Shown: positions 1 to 5,606, counted from the first letter of the stretch. The stretch is DNA of 11,526 bases from UMGS1590 sp036303105 (GCA_036303105.1 JAXJBF010000076.1:1-11526), one strand, 5' to 3'. Notes: a model not told the origin generated them from the letters alone. Numbers and translations: made by a program.

Positions 1-372
1 AGATTGCTGCGAGTGGAAGATACTGATGATGAAGGGCCCGTGTTAATCGTTGACGGAGCGGACATGATGGATGGCACCCCCATTTATGATATTAAACCAT
101 ATTTGCCATTCACAGACAGTCATCCCAATGCACGTGCAGGATTTGCAGAAAAAGTGGTAGATGCACAGCTTGCTGTTGACTTTCCGCAGCCTTTACTTGA
201 AAAAATGCCGCAGTATTTACGTACTGGTGCAGTGGCCATGCTTGCTCAGAATCCAATTCCACACTATCAAAAAAATCCTGACCGTATCTATGGTATTGCA
301 TTTGGTGGATATGACATTCGCTTTCGAGTGATCAATGATGTTGCGACAGTTGAAGAAGTGGTTGAACTTTGA
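1..372 (+). CDS. trmO: tRNA (adenine(37)-N6)-methyltransferase TrmO (TsaA/YaeB family), 3' part
   Basis: The reading frame is open from the first base and ends at TGA 370-372, so only the last 123 residues are visible and the start lies upstream. The fragment carries the family hallmark DGTPIYDIKPYLP (window residues about 25-37) followed by DSHPNA. In TrmO proteins this lies at the end of the SAM-binding UPF0066 beta-barrel domain. The remaining ~80 residues fit the smaller C-terminal domain found in longer family members. TrmO N-methylates t6A37 of threonine tRNA to m6t6A in the cytoplasm. No hairpin terminator follows within the 107 bp before the next gene. The motif makes the family call firm; the exact substrate is inferred from the E. 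coli homologue. Confidence 0.85.
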   Translation, partial: RLLRVEDTDDEGPVLIVDGADMMDGTPIYDIKPYLPFTDSHPNARAGFAEKVVDAQLAVDFPQPLLEKMPQYLRTGAVAMLAQNPIPHYQKNPDRIYGIAFGGYDIRFRVINDVATVEEVVEL

Positions 373-408
373 AGTTAAGATTACGCATAGGAATTTGTTA
401 AAACTTTA

Positions 409-436
409 TTGACATGTTCTGAAATTAAGCTATACT
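409..436 (+). promoter_or_regulatory. Promoter of the acyl carrier protein gene
   Basis: A perfect -35 TTGACA (409-414), a 16-nt spacer and -10 TATACT (431-436) predict a vegetative sigma-factor start near 443. This lies about 37 nt ahead of the acyl carrier protein start codon. It is one of the two best promoters in the window. Confidence 0.8.
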
Positions 437-479
437 ATACAGCGAAAGCTATTACACAACAGGATGGAGGGGGAGAGCA

Positions 480-713
480 ATGGTTTTTGATCAAGTAAAA
501 GAAAGTCTTGCCGATATCTTGAGCTGTGATGCAGAAAAGATCGATATGGATACCGACCTCGTGCGTGATCTCGGTGTGGATTCTATCGATACCGTCGAAC
601 TCATCATGGCTGTGGAAGAGACTTATGACATTTCAATTTCTGATAAAGAAGCCCAGGAACTTAAAACAGTTGCAGATGTCGTTGAATTTATCGAAGATCA
701 CCTTGACGAGTAA
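480..713 (+). CDS. acpP: Acyl carrier protein
   Basis: The 77-residue acidic protein has the length and four-helix pattern of type II fatty-acid-synthase acyl carrier protein. The 4'-phosphopantetheine attachment site is Ser35 in LGVDSIDTVELIMAVEE. The prosthetic group carries growing acyl chains between soluble Fab enzymes in the cytosol. The ATG at 480 is preceded by a strong GGAGGGGGAG ribosome binding site at 466-475. The gene stands apart from any fab genes, between trmO and pta, and has its own near-consensus promoter. Because it is outside a fab cluster, a second ACP devoted to another pathway cannot be excluded, but the sequence looks like a standard housekeeping ACP. Confidence 0.92.
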   Translation: MVFDQVKESLADILSCDAEKIDMDTDLVRDLGVDSIDTVELIMAVEETYDISISDKEAQELKTVADVVEFIEDHLDE

Positions 714-742
714 AAATAGTGCGCGAAATAGCGCAACTATTT
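714..742 (+). terminator. Imperfect hairpin after the ACP gene (weak terminator or processing stem)
   Basis: AAATAGTGCGC (714-724) pairs with GCGCAACTATTT (731-742) with a single-base bulge and a 6-nt loop. It starts directly after the TAA stop. There is no proper T run after it, so strong intrinsic termination is doubtful and some read-through into pta is likely. Confidence 0.4.
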
Positions 743-789
743 CGACTATGGATTTGTTGAACAATTCGGTTTGAATAATGCAAGAAGTT

Positions 790-826
790 GTAGTATGATA
801 TAAATATAAAGTATCCTAGATACTAC
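790..826 (+). promoter_or_regulatory. pta promoter (extended -10) with overlapping operator-like repeats
   Basis: An extended -10, TG-A-TATAAA (796-804), predicts a start near 811. No convincing -35 sits at the right distance, as is common for extended -10 promoters. Around it are three copies of an AGTAT half-site: AGTATG (792-797), and AGTATC (810-815) facing GATACT (819-824). The last two form a perfect 6-bp inverted repeat at the predicted start of transcription. The outermost arms GTAGTAT (790-796) and ATACTAC (820-826) also pair as an inverted repeat. This looks like a regulator binding site, but no regulator can be named. Confidence 0.5.
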
Positions 827-850
827 CACTTCAAAGGAGAGAATCAATCA

Positions 851-1828
851 ATGAGTGACATTTGGGAAACACTTGAAGCACGCATTAAAGGTAAAAACCT
901 TACCATCGTATTTCCAGAAGGTGAAGATGTCCGCATCCTTGGTGCTGTCGCACGCCACCATAAAGATGGACTGATTGTACCAATTTTGCTTGGCAATCCT
1001 GAAAAAGTTCAGGCAGTAGCAAAAGAAAATGGTATTGACATTGAAGGCGTACAGATCATCGATCCAGACAACTATGCAGAATATGACGATATGGTTGCTA
1101 AATTTGTTGAACGCCGCAAAGGCAAAGCGACTGAAGAAAAGGCACGCGTACAGCTGCGCGACCCTAACTACTTCGGTACTATGCTGATTTATCTCGGCAA
1201 AGCCGATGGTATGGTTAGCGGTGCTTGCCACTCCACTGGGGACACCGTACGTCCAGCACTTCAGATTGTAAAGATGAAACCAGGTTGCTCTCGTGTGAGC
1301 GGTGCAATGGTTATGCTGAAAGGCGACGAACGTTATCTTTTCAGTGATATTGCTATTAACATCACTGTTGATGCACAGGCAATGGGTGAAATTGCCGTTG
1401 AAAGTGCAAAGACTGCAAAAACCTTCGACATTGATCCAAAGGTTGCACTTTTGAGCTTCTCCACCAAAGGTTCTGCTGTTTCCCCTGAAAGCGAAAAAGT
1501 TGCAGAAGCAACGAAAATTGCACAGGAACTGGCTCCAGAACTTCCAATTGATGGTGAACTTCAGTTCGACGCTGCATTTGTTGCCAGCGTTGGTGAACGT
1601 AAAGCTCCAGGCTCCAAAGTTGCTGGTCATGCCAACACCTTTATTTTCCCAAGCTTGGAAGCTGGTAACATTGGTTACAAGATTGCACAGCGCTTTGGTG
1701 GTTATGAAGCCATCGGGCCTATTCTTCAGGGCCTTGCAAAGCCAATCAACGACCTTTCCCGCGGCTGCGATGAAGAAGATGCATATAAGCTTGCTATCAT
1801 CACTGCTGCACAGGCAGTTGCTGAATAA
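851..1828 (+). CDS. pta: Phosphate acetyltransferase
   Basis: This 325-residue protein has the length and layout of single-domain phosphotransacetylases of the PTA_PTB family. The enzyme interconverts acetyl-CoA plus phosphate with acetyl phosphate plus CoA. With acetate kinase, which is not in this window, it makes ATP from acetyl-CoA during fermentation. Visible signatures are VFPEGED near residue 20, the SGACHSTGDTVRPALQI block around 126-142, and the C-terminal block GHANTFIFPSLEAGNIGYK followed by GGYEAIGP. The last blocks fit acetyl- rather than butyryl-specific enzymes. The start at 851 is set by AAAGGAGAG about 10 nt upstream. Codon choice is strongly biased, as in highly expressed genes. 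A strong terminator follows, so the gene is the end of its transcript. Confidence 0.95.
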   Translation: MSDIWETLEARIKGKNLTIVFPEGEDVRILGAVARHHKDGLIVPILLGNPEKVQAVAKENGIDIEGVQIIDPDNYAEYDDMVAKFVERRKGKATEEKARVQLRDPNYFGTMLIYLGKADGMVSGACHSTGDTVRPALQIVKMKPGCSRVSGAMVMLKGDERYLFSDIAINITVDAQAMGEIAVESAKTAKTFDIDPKVALLSFSTKGSAVSPESEKVAEATKIAQELAPELPIDGELQFDAAFVASVGERKAPGSKVAGHANTFIFPSLEAGNIGYKIAQRFGGYEAIGPILQGLAKPINDLSRGCDEEDAYKLAIITAAQAVAE

Positions 1829-1846
1829 TTTTGTAAGTGTATAAAG

Positions 1847-1884
1847 AAACGCTCTGTGTGTTAAGGCATACAGAGCGTTTTTTT
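1847..1884 (+). terminator. Intrinsic terminator after pta
   Basis: A 14-bp stem with one G-T wobble (1847-1860 with 1867-1880) closes a 6-nt loop and runs into a T tract at 1878-1884. It separates pta from the rpsF operon. Confidence 0.9.
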
Positions 1885-1920
1885 GCGGCAATGAATAAAG
1901 AAAAAACTGCTGATATCCTC

Positions 1921-1949
1921 TTGCAAAAATAAGGATGTTCTGATAGAAT
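1921..1949 (+). promoter_or_regulatory. Promoter of the rpsF-ssb-rpsR operon
   Basis: The -35 TTGCAA (1921-1926), a 17-nt spacer and extended -10 TG-A-TAGAAT (1941-1949) predict a start near 1956. The untranslated leader before rpsF would then be about 58 nt. Confidence 0.75.
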
Positions 1950-1960
1950 ATATTGCTGTA

Positions 1961-2006
1961 ATCCCTGCTCTGCAAAGCAGAGCCGTTAGTCCGGGGGGAG
2001 GAGGTG
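1961..2006 (+). promoter_or_regulatory. Candidate S6:S18 autoregulatory leader of rpsF
   Basis: The leader forms a hairpin GCTCTGC-AAA-GCAGAGC (1967-1983), immediately followed by CCG (1983-1985) and then TTAGTCC. A C-rich stretch (1963-1965) before the hairpin can pair with the G run at 1993-1998, which adjoins the ribosome binding site GGAGGAGGTG. A hairpin with an adjoining bulged CCG near the rpsF start is the core of the described S6:S18-binding mRNA motif, which mimics the 16S rRNA site. Both S6 and S18 are encoded in this operon, so feedback control is plausible. The outer pairing is my inference. Confidence 0.5.
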
Positions 2007-2013
2007 CAAAGAA

Positions 2014-2304
2014 ATGCGCGATTATGAACTTCTTTATATCATTAAGACGGAATTAAGCGAAGAACAGACTCAGGCTGTTATCGACCGTTATGTTGGCATT
2101 CTCGAAGGTGAAGGTGCTACCGTAGAAAAGGTTGATAAATGGGGCAAGAGAAAGCTCGCTTACACCATCGACAAGAAGTATACCGATGGTTTCTACGTTT
2201 TAGTGAACTTCAAAGGCGAAGCTAACGCCGTTGACGAAGCAGATCGTTTGATGAAGATCGACGAAAATCTTCTTCGCCACATGATCACCCGTGTCGACGA
2301 ATAA
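2014..2304 (+). CDS. rpsF: 30S ribosomal protein S6
   Basis: This 96-residue protein begins MRDYELLYIIKTELSEE and contains the S6 block WGKRKLAYTIDKKYTDGFYVL (residues 43-63), the usual beta-alpha-beta ferredoxin-like fold of S6. It binds 16S rRNA as a heterodimer with S18 in the platform of the small subunit. The ATG at 2014 is preceded by a long GGAGGAGGTG ribosome binding site at 1997-2006. The protein lacks the glutamate-rich C-terminal tail of the E. coli version. It is the first gene of the conserved rpsF-ssb-rpsR operon, with 31 nt to ssb. Confidence 0.97.
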   Translation: MRDYELLYIIKTELSEEQTQAVIDRYVGILEGEGATVEKVDKWGKRKLAYTIDKKYTDGFYVLVNFKGEANAVDEADRLMKIDENLLRHMITRVDE

Positions 2305-2335
2305 TTTCTCGTCAAAAAGAAAGAGGGCCTAGAGC

Positions 2336-2815
2336 ATGAATAAAGTTATTTTAATCGGTCGTTTAACTGCAGATCCAGAGCTCCGCTATACACCAAATGG
2401 TGCGGCAGTGTGCAGTTTCCGAATTGCTGTTGATCGTCCGTTTAATTCGCAGAGTGGTGAACGTGGTGCTGATTTCATCAACATTGTTGTATGGAATAAA
2501 GCTGCGGAAAACACTGCTAAGTATATGAGCAAAGGCCGTCAGATCGCTGTAGAGGGTCGCCTGCAGATCCGTAGTTATGATGGTAACGATGGTCAACGCC
2601 GTTGGGTTACCGAGGTTGTTGCTGACCGTGTCGAATTCCTAGGCGGTGGCGGCAACGCCAATAATGGTGGAGACAGTTATGGCGGCAATTACGGTGGTCA
2701 AAACCAAAACTATCAACATCAAAACGATCAATTCACTCAGGCAGCGCCAAGTGATCATTCTCTTGGTTCCTTCGGTACTGAAGTTAGCTTCAGTGACGAT
2801 GATCTGCCGTTTTAA
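2336..2815 (+). CDS. ssb: Single-stranded DNA-binding protein
   Basis: This 159-residue SSB has an N-terminal OB fold (about residues 1-105) that starts MNKVILIGRLTADPELRYTPNG and contains FINIVVWNKAAENTAKYMSKGR. A Gly/Asn/Gln-rich flexible linker follows (about 107-150), then the acidic tip DDDLPF at the extreme C-terminus. The OB fold tetramerises and coats single-stranded DNA. In studied SSBs the tip recruits replication and repair partners. AAGAGG at 2321-2326 lies about 9 nt before the ATG. Its place between rpsF and rpsR is the classic arrangement in Bacillota, so it is expected to be the housekeeping replication SSB. Confidence 0.97.
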   Translation: MNKVILIGRLTADPELRYTPNGAAVCSFRIAVDRPFNSQSGERGADFINIVVWNKAAENTAKYMSKGRQIAVEGRLQIRSYDGNDGQRRWVTEVVADRVEFLGGGGNANNGGDSYGGNYGGQNQNYQHQNDQFTQAAPSDHSLGSFGTEVSFSDDDLPF

Positions 2816-2835
2816 GTGAGAAAGGAGTTTTTACC

Positions 2836-3069
2836 ATGGCAAGAAGAGAACGTAACAGACGTTCACGCAAGAAAGTTTGCCAGTTCTGTGTCGATAAAGT
2901 TGAACACATCGATTACAAAGACACGAACCGTCTGAAAAAATACATGACCGAACGTGGTAAGATTCTTCCACGCCGCATCACCGGCAACTGCGCAAAGCAT
3001 CAGCGCGCACTGACCGTTGCTATTAAGCGTGCAAGAACCATGGCATTGCTGCCATACACCAACGACTGA
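2836..3069 (+). CDS. rpsR: 30S ribosomal protein S18, zinc-ligand (C+) form
   Basis: This 77-residue basic protein matches S18, with the core motif IDYKDTNRLKKYMTERGKILPRRITG (residues 25-50). It forms the S6:S18 heterodimer on 16S rRNA. Cys15, Cys18, Cys52 and His55 (CQFC and CAKH) form a plausible zinc site, so this is the C+ type of S18 rather than the zinc-free paralogue. Some bacteria express the zinc-free type under zinc limitation. AAAGGAG at 2821-2827 precedes the ATG at 2836. The operon ends here at a strong hairpin; rplI, which follows rpsR in many bacteria, is absent. Confidence 0.97.
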   Translation: MARRERNRRSRKKVCQFCVDKVEHIDYKDTNRLKKYMTERGKILPRRITGNCAKHQRALTVAIKRARTMALLPYTND

Positions 3070-3085
3070 TCAGTCATAAAAAAGC

Positions 3086-3122
3086 AAGAACCTTGTTCTG
3101 TTTGGAACAAGGTTCTTTTTTT
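3086..3122 (+). terminator. Intrinsic terminator of the rpsF-ssb-rpsR operon
   Basis: A perfect 13-bp stem AAGAACCTTGTTC (3086-3098) with its complement (3105-3117) has a 6-nt loop and a T tract at 3116-3122. The A-rich sequence before the stem could let it act weakly on the other strand as well. Confidence 0.93.
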
Positions 3123-3272
3123 ATACGTGTTTGTTCTAATAGAAGGGTGCACCGTGCTAAATGTTCTCTTGTCAGATGGTTGAGTTGAGAAAGGCCGAAA
3201 ATGAGACTGTGTCGTGCGCCTCCTGAATTTGTTTTGGCACTCATACGAACATTTTTAGGAGGTACTATGATT

Positions 3273-3815
3273 ATGAAACCATTGATGATACAAGATGGCA
3301 TTGTTATGAACACAGCAATCAATAATATTCCGTTTGAAAAACAAATTATTTGTGCACGGGGATGTATACCAAATGTACGTACACAGATTCCACTGGATTG
3401 GCCTATTGGTTTGACGATTCATGACAGCATGGGCAGCGCGCTGGAATGGGCGAATAAACTGCAATACATTGAAAATAATGAGATAACACTTGCAGGTGCA
3501 CATTTTTTCGTTGACGCGCAACATATTGTTCAAACGTTGCCTGTGGATGAGGTGAGTTGGCAAGCAGGAGATGATGCCGGTGAGGGTAATCATGCAACGA
3601 TTGGGATAGTCATTTGTGGAGATCACGCTTATGAACAAGCAGAGCAAAATGCTATATGCTTATGTGCTGCACTAATGAAGACCTTTGGTTTAAAAGAATT
3701 GTTTACTCACGAAATGTGGTCAGGCGTGTATTGTCCAAGCAAAATATTGGAACGTCCAAAAGGCTGGAAGAATTTTGTTGACATGGTGATGCGCTGTCGC
3801 TTAAATAATAAATAG
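3273..3815 (+). CDS. N-acetylmuramoyl-L-alanine amidase-like protein (Amidase_2, T7-lysozyme/PGRP fold)
   Basis: The 180-residue protein is almost entirely one Amidase_2 domain. Such enzymes use zinc to cut the bond between N-acetylmuramic acid and L-alanine in peptidoglycan. Putative zinc ligands are His50 (TIHDSMG), His146 (THEMWSG) and Cys154 (YCPSKIL). AGAHFFVD, EVSWQAGD and TIGIVICG follow in family order. Two positions differ from typical phage and Bacillus amidases: Val113 stands where IGIEIC has the catalytic Glu, and Val152 where WSGKNCP has Lys. I see no signal peptide, membrane segment or cell-wall-binding domain, as in phage endolysins. AGGAGGT at 3257-3263 best fits the ATG at 3273 (9-nt spacing); the ATG at 3267 is only 3 nt away. 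The 144 bp before that ATG show no clear promoter. Confidence 0.85.
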   Translation: MKPLMIQDGIVMNTAINNIPFEKQIICARGCIPNVRTQIPLDWPIGLTIHDSMGSALEWANKLQYIENNEITLAGAHFFVDAQHIVQTLPVDEVSWQAGDDAGEGNHATIGIVICGDHAYEQAEQNAICLCAALMKTFGLKELFTHEMWSGVYCPSKILERPKGWKNFVDMVMRCRLNNK

Positions 3816-3864
3816 ATGAATGGGGAATAAAAAAGTGTTTTTAGAGTAAAAGGGAGGTGTTTCA

Positions 3865-4308
3865 ATGCCAGAAAGAAAAAGGTTTGATTACGAGGATCGT
3901 ATGGTACAAACTATAACGCATTCACAACGAATGAGGGCTGTAGACCTTTTTCGGTTAATTTTTATGACGCCACCAAAACCAGTGGCATGGCTTTTGATGT
4001 TAAGAGATCGCTTGATGAAACCATTCGGCGTGAAGACAGATAGTGATTTTAAGCGATTAATTCTTTTTGAAACAGAAAACAAGATCGTTTTAGGGCAAAG
4101 GGACAAGCATCTTGATTTTTATGTCAGCTTAACGTGCGCTCCGCCAATTGCCTCGCGGCAGGACTTTTGTGTAAGTACATGCGTTAACTATCATAATGTT
4201 TTTGGAAAATTGTATTTCGGATGTATTCGTTTTGTCCATATTGTTTTGGTGAAGTATTTGTTGAAGCGTGCGGCAAAAATTTGGGTGAAAAACCAGCCTA
4301 GATATTGA
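3865..4308 (+). CDS. DUF2867 family protein of unknown function
   Basis: This 147-residue protein is recognised by the DUF2867 pattern: FKRLILFETENKIVLGQRDKHLDFYVSL (about residues 62-89), then a strand ending in V107-x2-HN (residues 110-111), GKLYFGCIR (114-122) and a hydrophobic C-terminal helix (123-133). DUF2867 also occurs fused behind NAD(P)-binding epimerase-like domains; here it stands alone. No enzymatic role is established that I can assign. The start at 3865 has AGGGAGGTG at 3851-3859. It follows the amidase gene by 49 bp with no terminator between them, so the two are probably co-transcribed. It ends at a terminator shared with hpf. Confidence 0.65.
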   Translation: MPERKRFDYEDRMVQTITHSQRMRAVDLFRLIFMTPPKPVAWLLMLRDRLMKPFGVKTDSDFKRLILFETENKIVLGQRDKHLDFYVSLTCAPPIASRQDFCVSTCVNYHNVFGKLYFGCIRFVHIVLVKYLLKRAAKIWVKNQPRY

Positions 4309-4324
4309 TGAAGTATTGCATGAA

Positions 4325-4358
4325 AAAAAGCAGCTCCGATATTTCGGAGCTGCTTTTT
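4325..4358. terminator. Bidirectional terminator between the DUF2867 gene and hpf
   Basis: GCAGCTCCGA (4330-4339) and TCGGAGCTGC (4344-4353) form a perfect 10-bp GC-rich stem with a 4-nt loop. It is flanked by AAAAA (4325-4329) and TTTTT (4354-4358). Symmetry gives a T run on either strand, so it ends both converging units. Confidence 0.93.
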
Positions 4359-4365
4359 ATTCGAT

Positions 4366-4902
4366 TTAGCGCTGAGGGTCGATGAGACCATAGGTGCCGT
4401 CTTTACGGCGATAAACGACGCCGATGTCGTCGGTATCTGCATTAAGGAAGATGAAGAAGTCATGATCGAGAAGTTCCATTTGCATAACAGCTTCTTCGAT
4501 GTCCATGGTCTTAACAGTGAAGACTTTCTTCTTTGTGACAATTTCTGGCGCTTCTTCAGCATGTGCGATTTCATCCGCTGCTGGGCTGAACATTGGTTCT
4601 GCCTTTGCTTGTTTACCTTTACGATTCATGCGCGTTTTGTACTTGCGGATTTGGCGTTCGATCTTATCAACGATGGCATCAATGGATGCATACATATCGT
4701 TGGAAGATTCTTCGGCACGAAGAATATAGCGGCCCAGTGGAATGGTGGCTTCTGCTCTGTGATCGCCTTTTTCGACGATAAGCGTTACAGTGCCTTCCAT
4801 TTCATTGTAGAAATATTTTTCGAGTTTAGAGAAACGTTTTTCTACATAATCTTTGAGTGCGTTGGTAACTTCGGTGTTACGTCCTTTAATGGTGATGTTC
4901 AT
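4366..4902 (-). CDS. hpf: Ribosome hibernation promoting factor, long form
   Basis: This 178-residue long HPF has an N-terminal RaiA/S30AE domain (about 1-98; MNITIKGRNTEVTNALKDYVEKRFSKLEKYF), a charged linker (about 99-120), and the C-terminal dimerisation domain (about 122-178; KVFTVKTMDIEEAVMQMELLDHDFFIFLNADT..VVYRRKDG.YGLIDP). Long HPF occupies the A- and P-site region of 30S and dimerises ribosomes into inactive 100S particles in resting cells. The start at 4902 is chosen because GAAAGGA (4917-4911) lies 8 nt upstream. An ATG at 4911 overlaps that ribosome binding site and is unlikely. The gene has its own promoter, converges on a shared terminator, and is separated from secA only by an ArsR-family gene. 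Confidence 0.95.
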   Translation of the reverse strand: MNITIKGRNTEVTNALKDYVEKRFSKLEKYFYNEMEGTVTLIVEKGDHRAEATIPLGRYILRAEESSNDMYASIDAIVDKIERQIRKYKTRMNRKGKQAKAEPMFSPAADEIAHAEEAPEIVTKKKVFTVKTMDIEEAVMQMELLDHDFFIFLNADTDDIGVVYRRKDGTYGLIDPQR

Positions 4903-4931
4903 AATGACCATCCTTTCAACAGTGACATTCT

Positions 4932-4950
4932 TTCACATGGGATATGTGAA
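4932..4950. promoter_or_regulatory. Palindrome in the hpf leader
   Basis: TTCACAT (4932-4938) and ATGTGAA (4944-4950) form a perfect 7-bp inverted repeat with a 5-nt centre. It covers roughly +5 to +23 of the predicted hpf transcript. It could be a repressor operator or a 5' RNA stem-loop. The half-site order is the reverse of the CRP/FNR-type TGTGA-N6-TCACA, so those regulators are not supported. Confidence 0.45.
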
Positions 4951-4961
4951 TCTATACATTT

Positions 4962-4989
4962 ATTATATTCTTAAAAATCTTTATTTCAA
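4962..4989 (-). promoter_or_regulatory. hpf promoter
   Basis: On the - strand, -35 TTGAAA (4989-4984), a 16-nt spacer and a perfect -10 TATAAT (4967-4962) predict a start near 4955. The promoter sits immediately after the stop codon of the upstream ArsR-family gene, so hpf can be transcribed alone or by read-through. Confidence 0.75.
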
Positions 4990-4995
4990 GGGTAT

Positions 4996-5322
4996 TCATA
5001 CATTAATTTCACGCAACATTTTCAAAAGCTCTACAAATCGTTGATCAGAGATGGAATAAATTGACATTTGTCCGGTTTTCTTAAAGGTTACGATTTTGTG
5101 AGCGCGCAGAAGTGCCAAATGTTGAGAAAGAGAACTGTGTGAAATATTTGATGCCTGCATCAAAAGATCATGAATTTCATTAACAGATCTTGGCGCTTCT
5201 GACAAAATGTAGAGAATCATTAGGCGATTAGGGTTGCTGAGCAGTTTGAGCATGGCGGCTGTTTTTGTGAAGCGTTCACCATCGGCCAAAAGCTCGGGCA
5301 TAGAGTTGGCGCTTGGGGTCAT
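4996..5322 (-). CDS. ArsR-family winged-helix transcriptional regulator
   Basis: This 108-residue protein has the ArsR/SmtB fold: AAMLKLLSNPNRLMILYILSEAPRSVNEI (residues 22-50), the recognition helix region ISHSSLSQHLALLRAHKIV (60-78), and the wing FKKTGQMSIYSISD (80-93). Such proteins are dimeric repressors of their own and linked promoters. There is no cysteine in the protein, so the ELCVCDL metal site is absent. The C-terminal helix (from about 94) has no His pair like that of CzrA/SmtB, so the signal is unlikely to be a classical metal. AAGGAGGT (5337-5330) lies close before the ATG at 5322. The gene is divergent from secA, with a palindrome in its own leader, which suggests autoregulation. 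Its target is unknown. Confidence 0.85.
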   Translation of the reverse strand: MTPSANSMPELLADGERFTKTAAMLKLLSNPNRLMILYILSEAPRSVNEIHDLLMQASNISHSSLSQHLALLRAHKIVTFKKTGQMSIYSISDQRFVELLKMLREINV

Positions 5323-5337
5323 TTATAATACCTCCTT

Positions 5338-5363
5338 AATTAAACTGGTGAAAAAGTTTAATT
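5338..5363. promoter_or_regulatory. Palindrome in the ArsR-family gene leader, probable operator
   Basis: AATTAAACT (5338-5346) and AGTTTAATT (5355-5363) are a perfect 9-bp inverted repeat with an 8-nt centre. It lies between the predicted transcription start (near 5379) and the ribosome binding site of the regulator gene. Position and symmetry fit autorepression. A hairpin next to the ribosome binding site is the alternative reading. Confidence 0.55.
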
Positions 5364-5385
5364 TATTTGTTCTATAATTATTTTT

Positions 5386-5414
5386 ATTATACATGACTCT
5401 TTATGAAAAAACAA
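5386..5414 (-). promoter_or_regulatory. Promoter of the ArsR-family gene
   Basis: On the - strand, a perfect -10 TATAAT (5391-5386) lies 17 nt after a weak -35 TTGTTT (5414-5409). The predicted start is near 5379, giving a leader of roughly 57 nt that contains the palindrome. Confidence 0.55.
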
Positions 5415-5506
5415 TATTTGTTTTTAAGAATATTCAATAATTTGGTCATAATCTCTACAAAGGTCATGGAGAATTGGTGACGATGCGCCTTTGCGCCGAT
5501 ATTTGT

Positions 5507-5534
5507 TTGAGTTTTTTTTCCTATGTGGTATAAT
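5507..5534 (+). promoter_or_regulatory. secA promoter (extended -10)
   Basis: The -35 TTGAGT (5507-5512), a 16-nt spacer and a perfect extended -10 TG-G-TATAAT (5526-5534) predict a start near 5541. An ATG at 5523, in frame with secA, lies inside this promoter. It cannot be the translation start of this transcript. Confidence 0.75.
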
Positions 5535-5565
5535 AAATTGGTTGAATCGACCGAAAAACACGAAA

Positions 5566-5579
5566 CTGTCGAAAGACAG
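5566..5579 (+). other. Leader hairpin with a GAAA tetraloop ahead of secA
   Basis: CTGTC (5566-5570), GAAA (5571-5574) and GACAG (5575-5579) form a 5-bp stem capped by a GNRA tetraloop. It lies in the roughly 65-nt secA leader, 28 nt before the predicted start codon. A role in mRNA stability or translation control is possible but unproven. Confidence 0.35.
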
Positions 5580-5606
5580 CACTACGCAAAGAAAAGAGTG
5601 AATAGG

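Noticed and set aside
848..1975. Long open frame on the - strand opposite pta (375 codons)
   Set aside because: It mirrors pta, is rich in Cys, Phe and Asn, matches no family I recognise, and runs through the pta terminator. It is a shadow of strong codon bias.
3123..3266. Promoter or riboswitch ahead of the amidase gene
   Set aside because: TTGGCA- and TTGTCA-like boxes exist, but none has a -10 at a proper distance. No strong hairpin was seen.
3201..3272. Longer N-terminus for the amidase from ATG 3201
   Set aside because: It would translate through the AGGAGGT ribosome binding site and add residues unlike the family; there is no ribosome binding site before 3201.
4932..4950. CRP/FNR-type site in the hpf leader
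   Set aside because: The half-sites are in the inverse order (TCACA...TGTGA instead of TGTGA...TCACA), so the known consensus is not met.
4462..4974. Open frames on the + strand across hpf
   Set aside because: hpf on the - strand is a clear family match with its own promoter and terminator. The + strand frames lack ribosome binding sites and known domains.
5415..5506. Direct repeats GGTCAT at 5444-5449 and 5462-5467, and TGCGCC copies, in the arsR-secA intergenic region
   Set aside because: The repeats are short and irregular, with no symmetry tied to a promoter element. They are compatible with chance.
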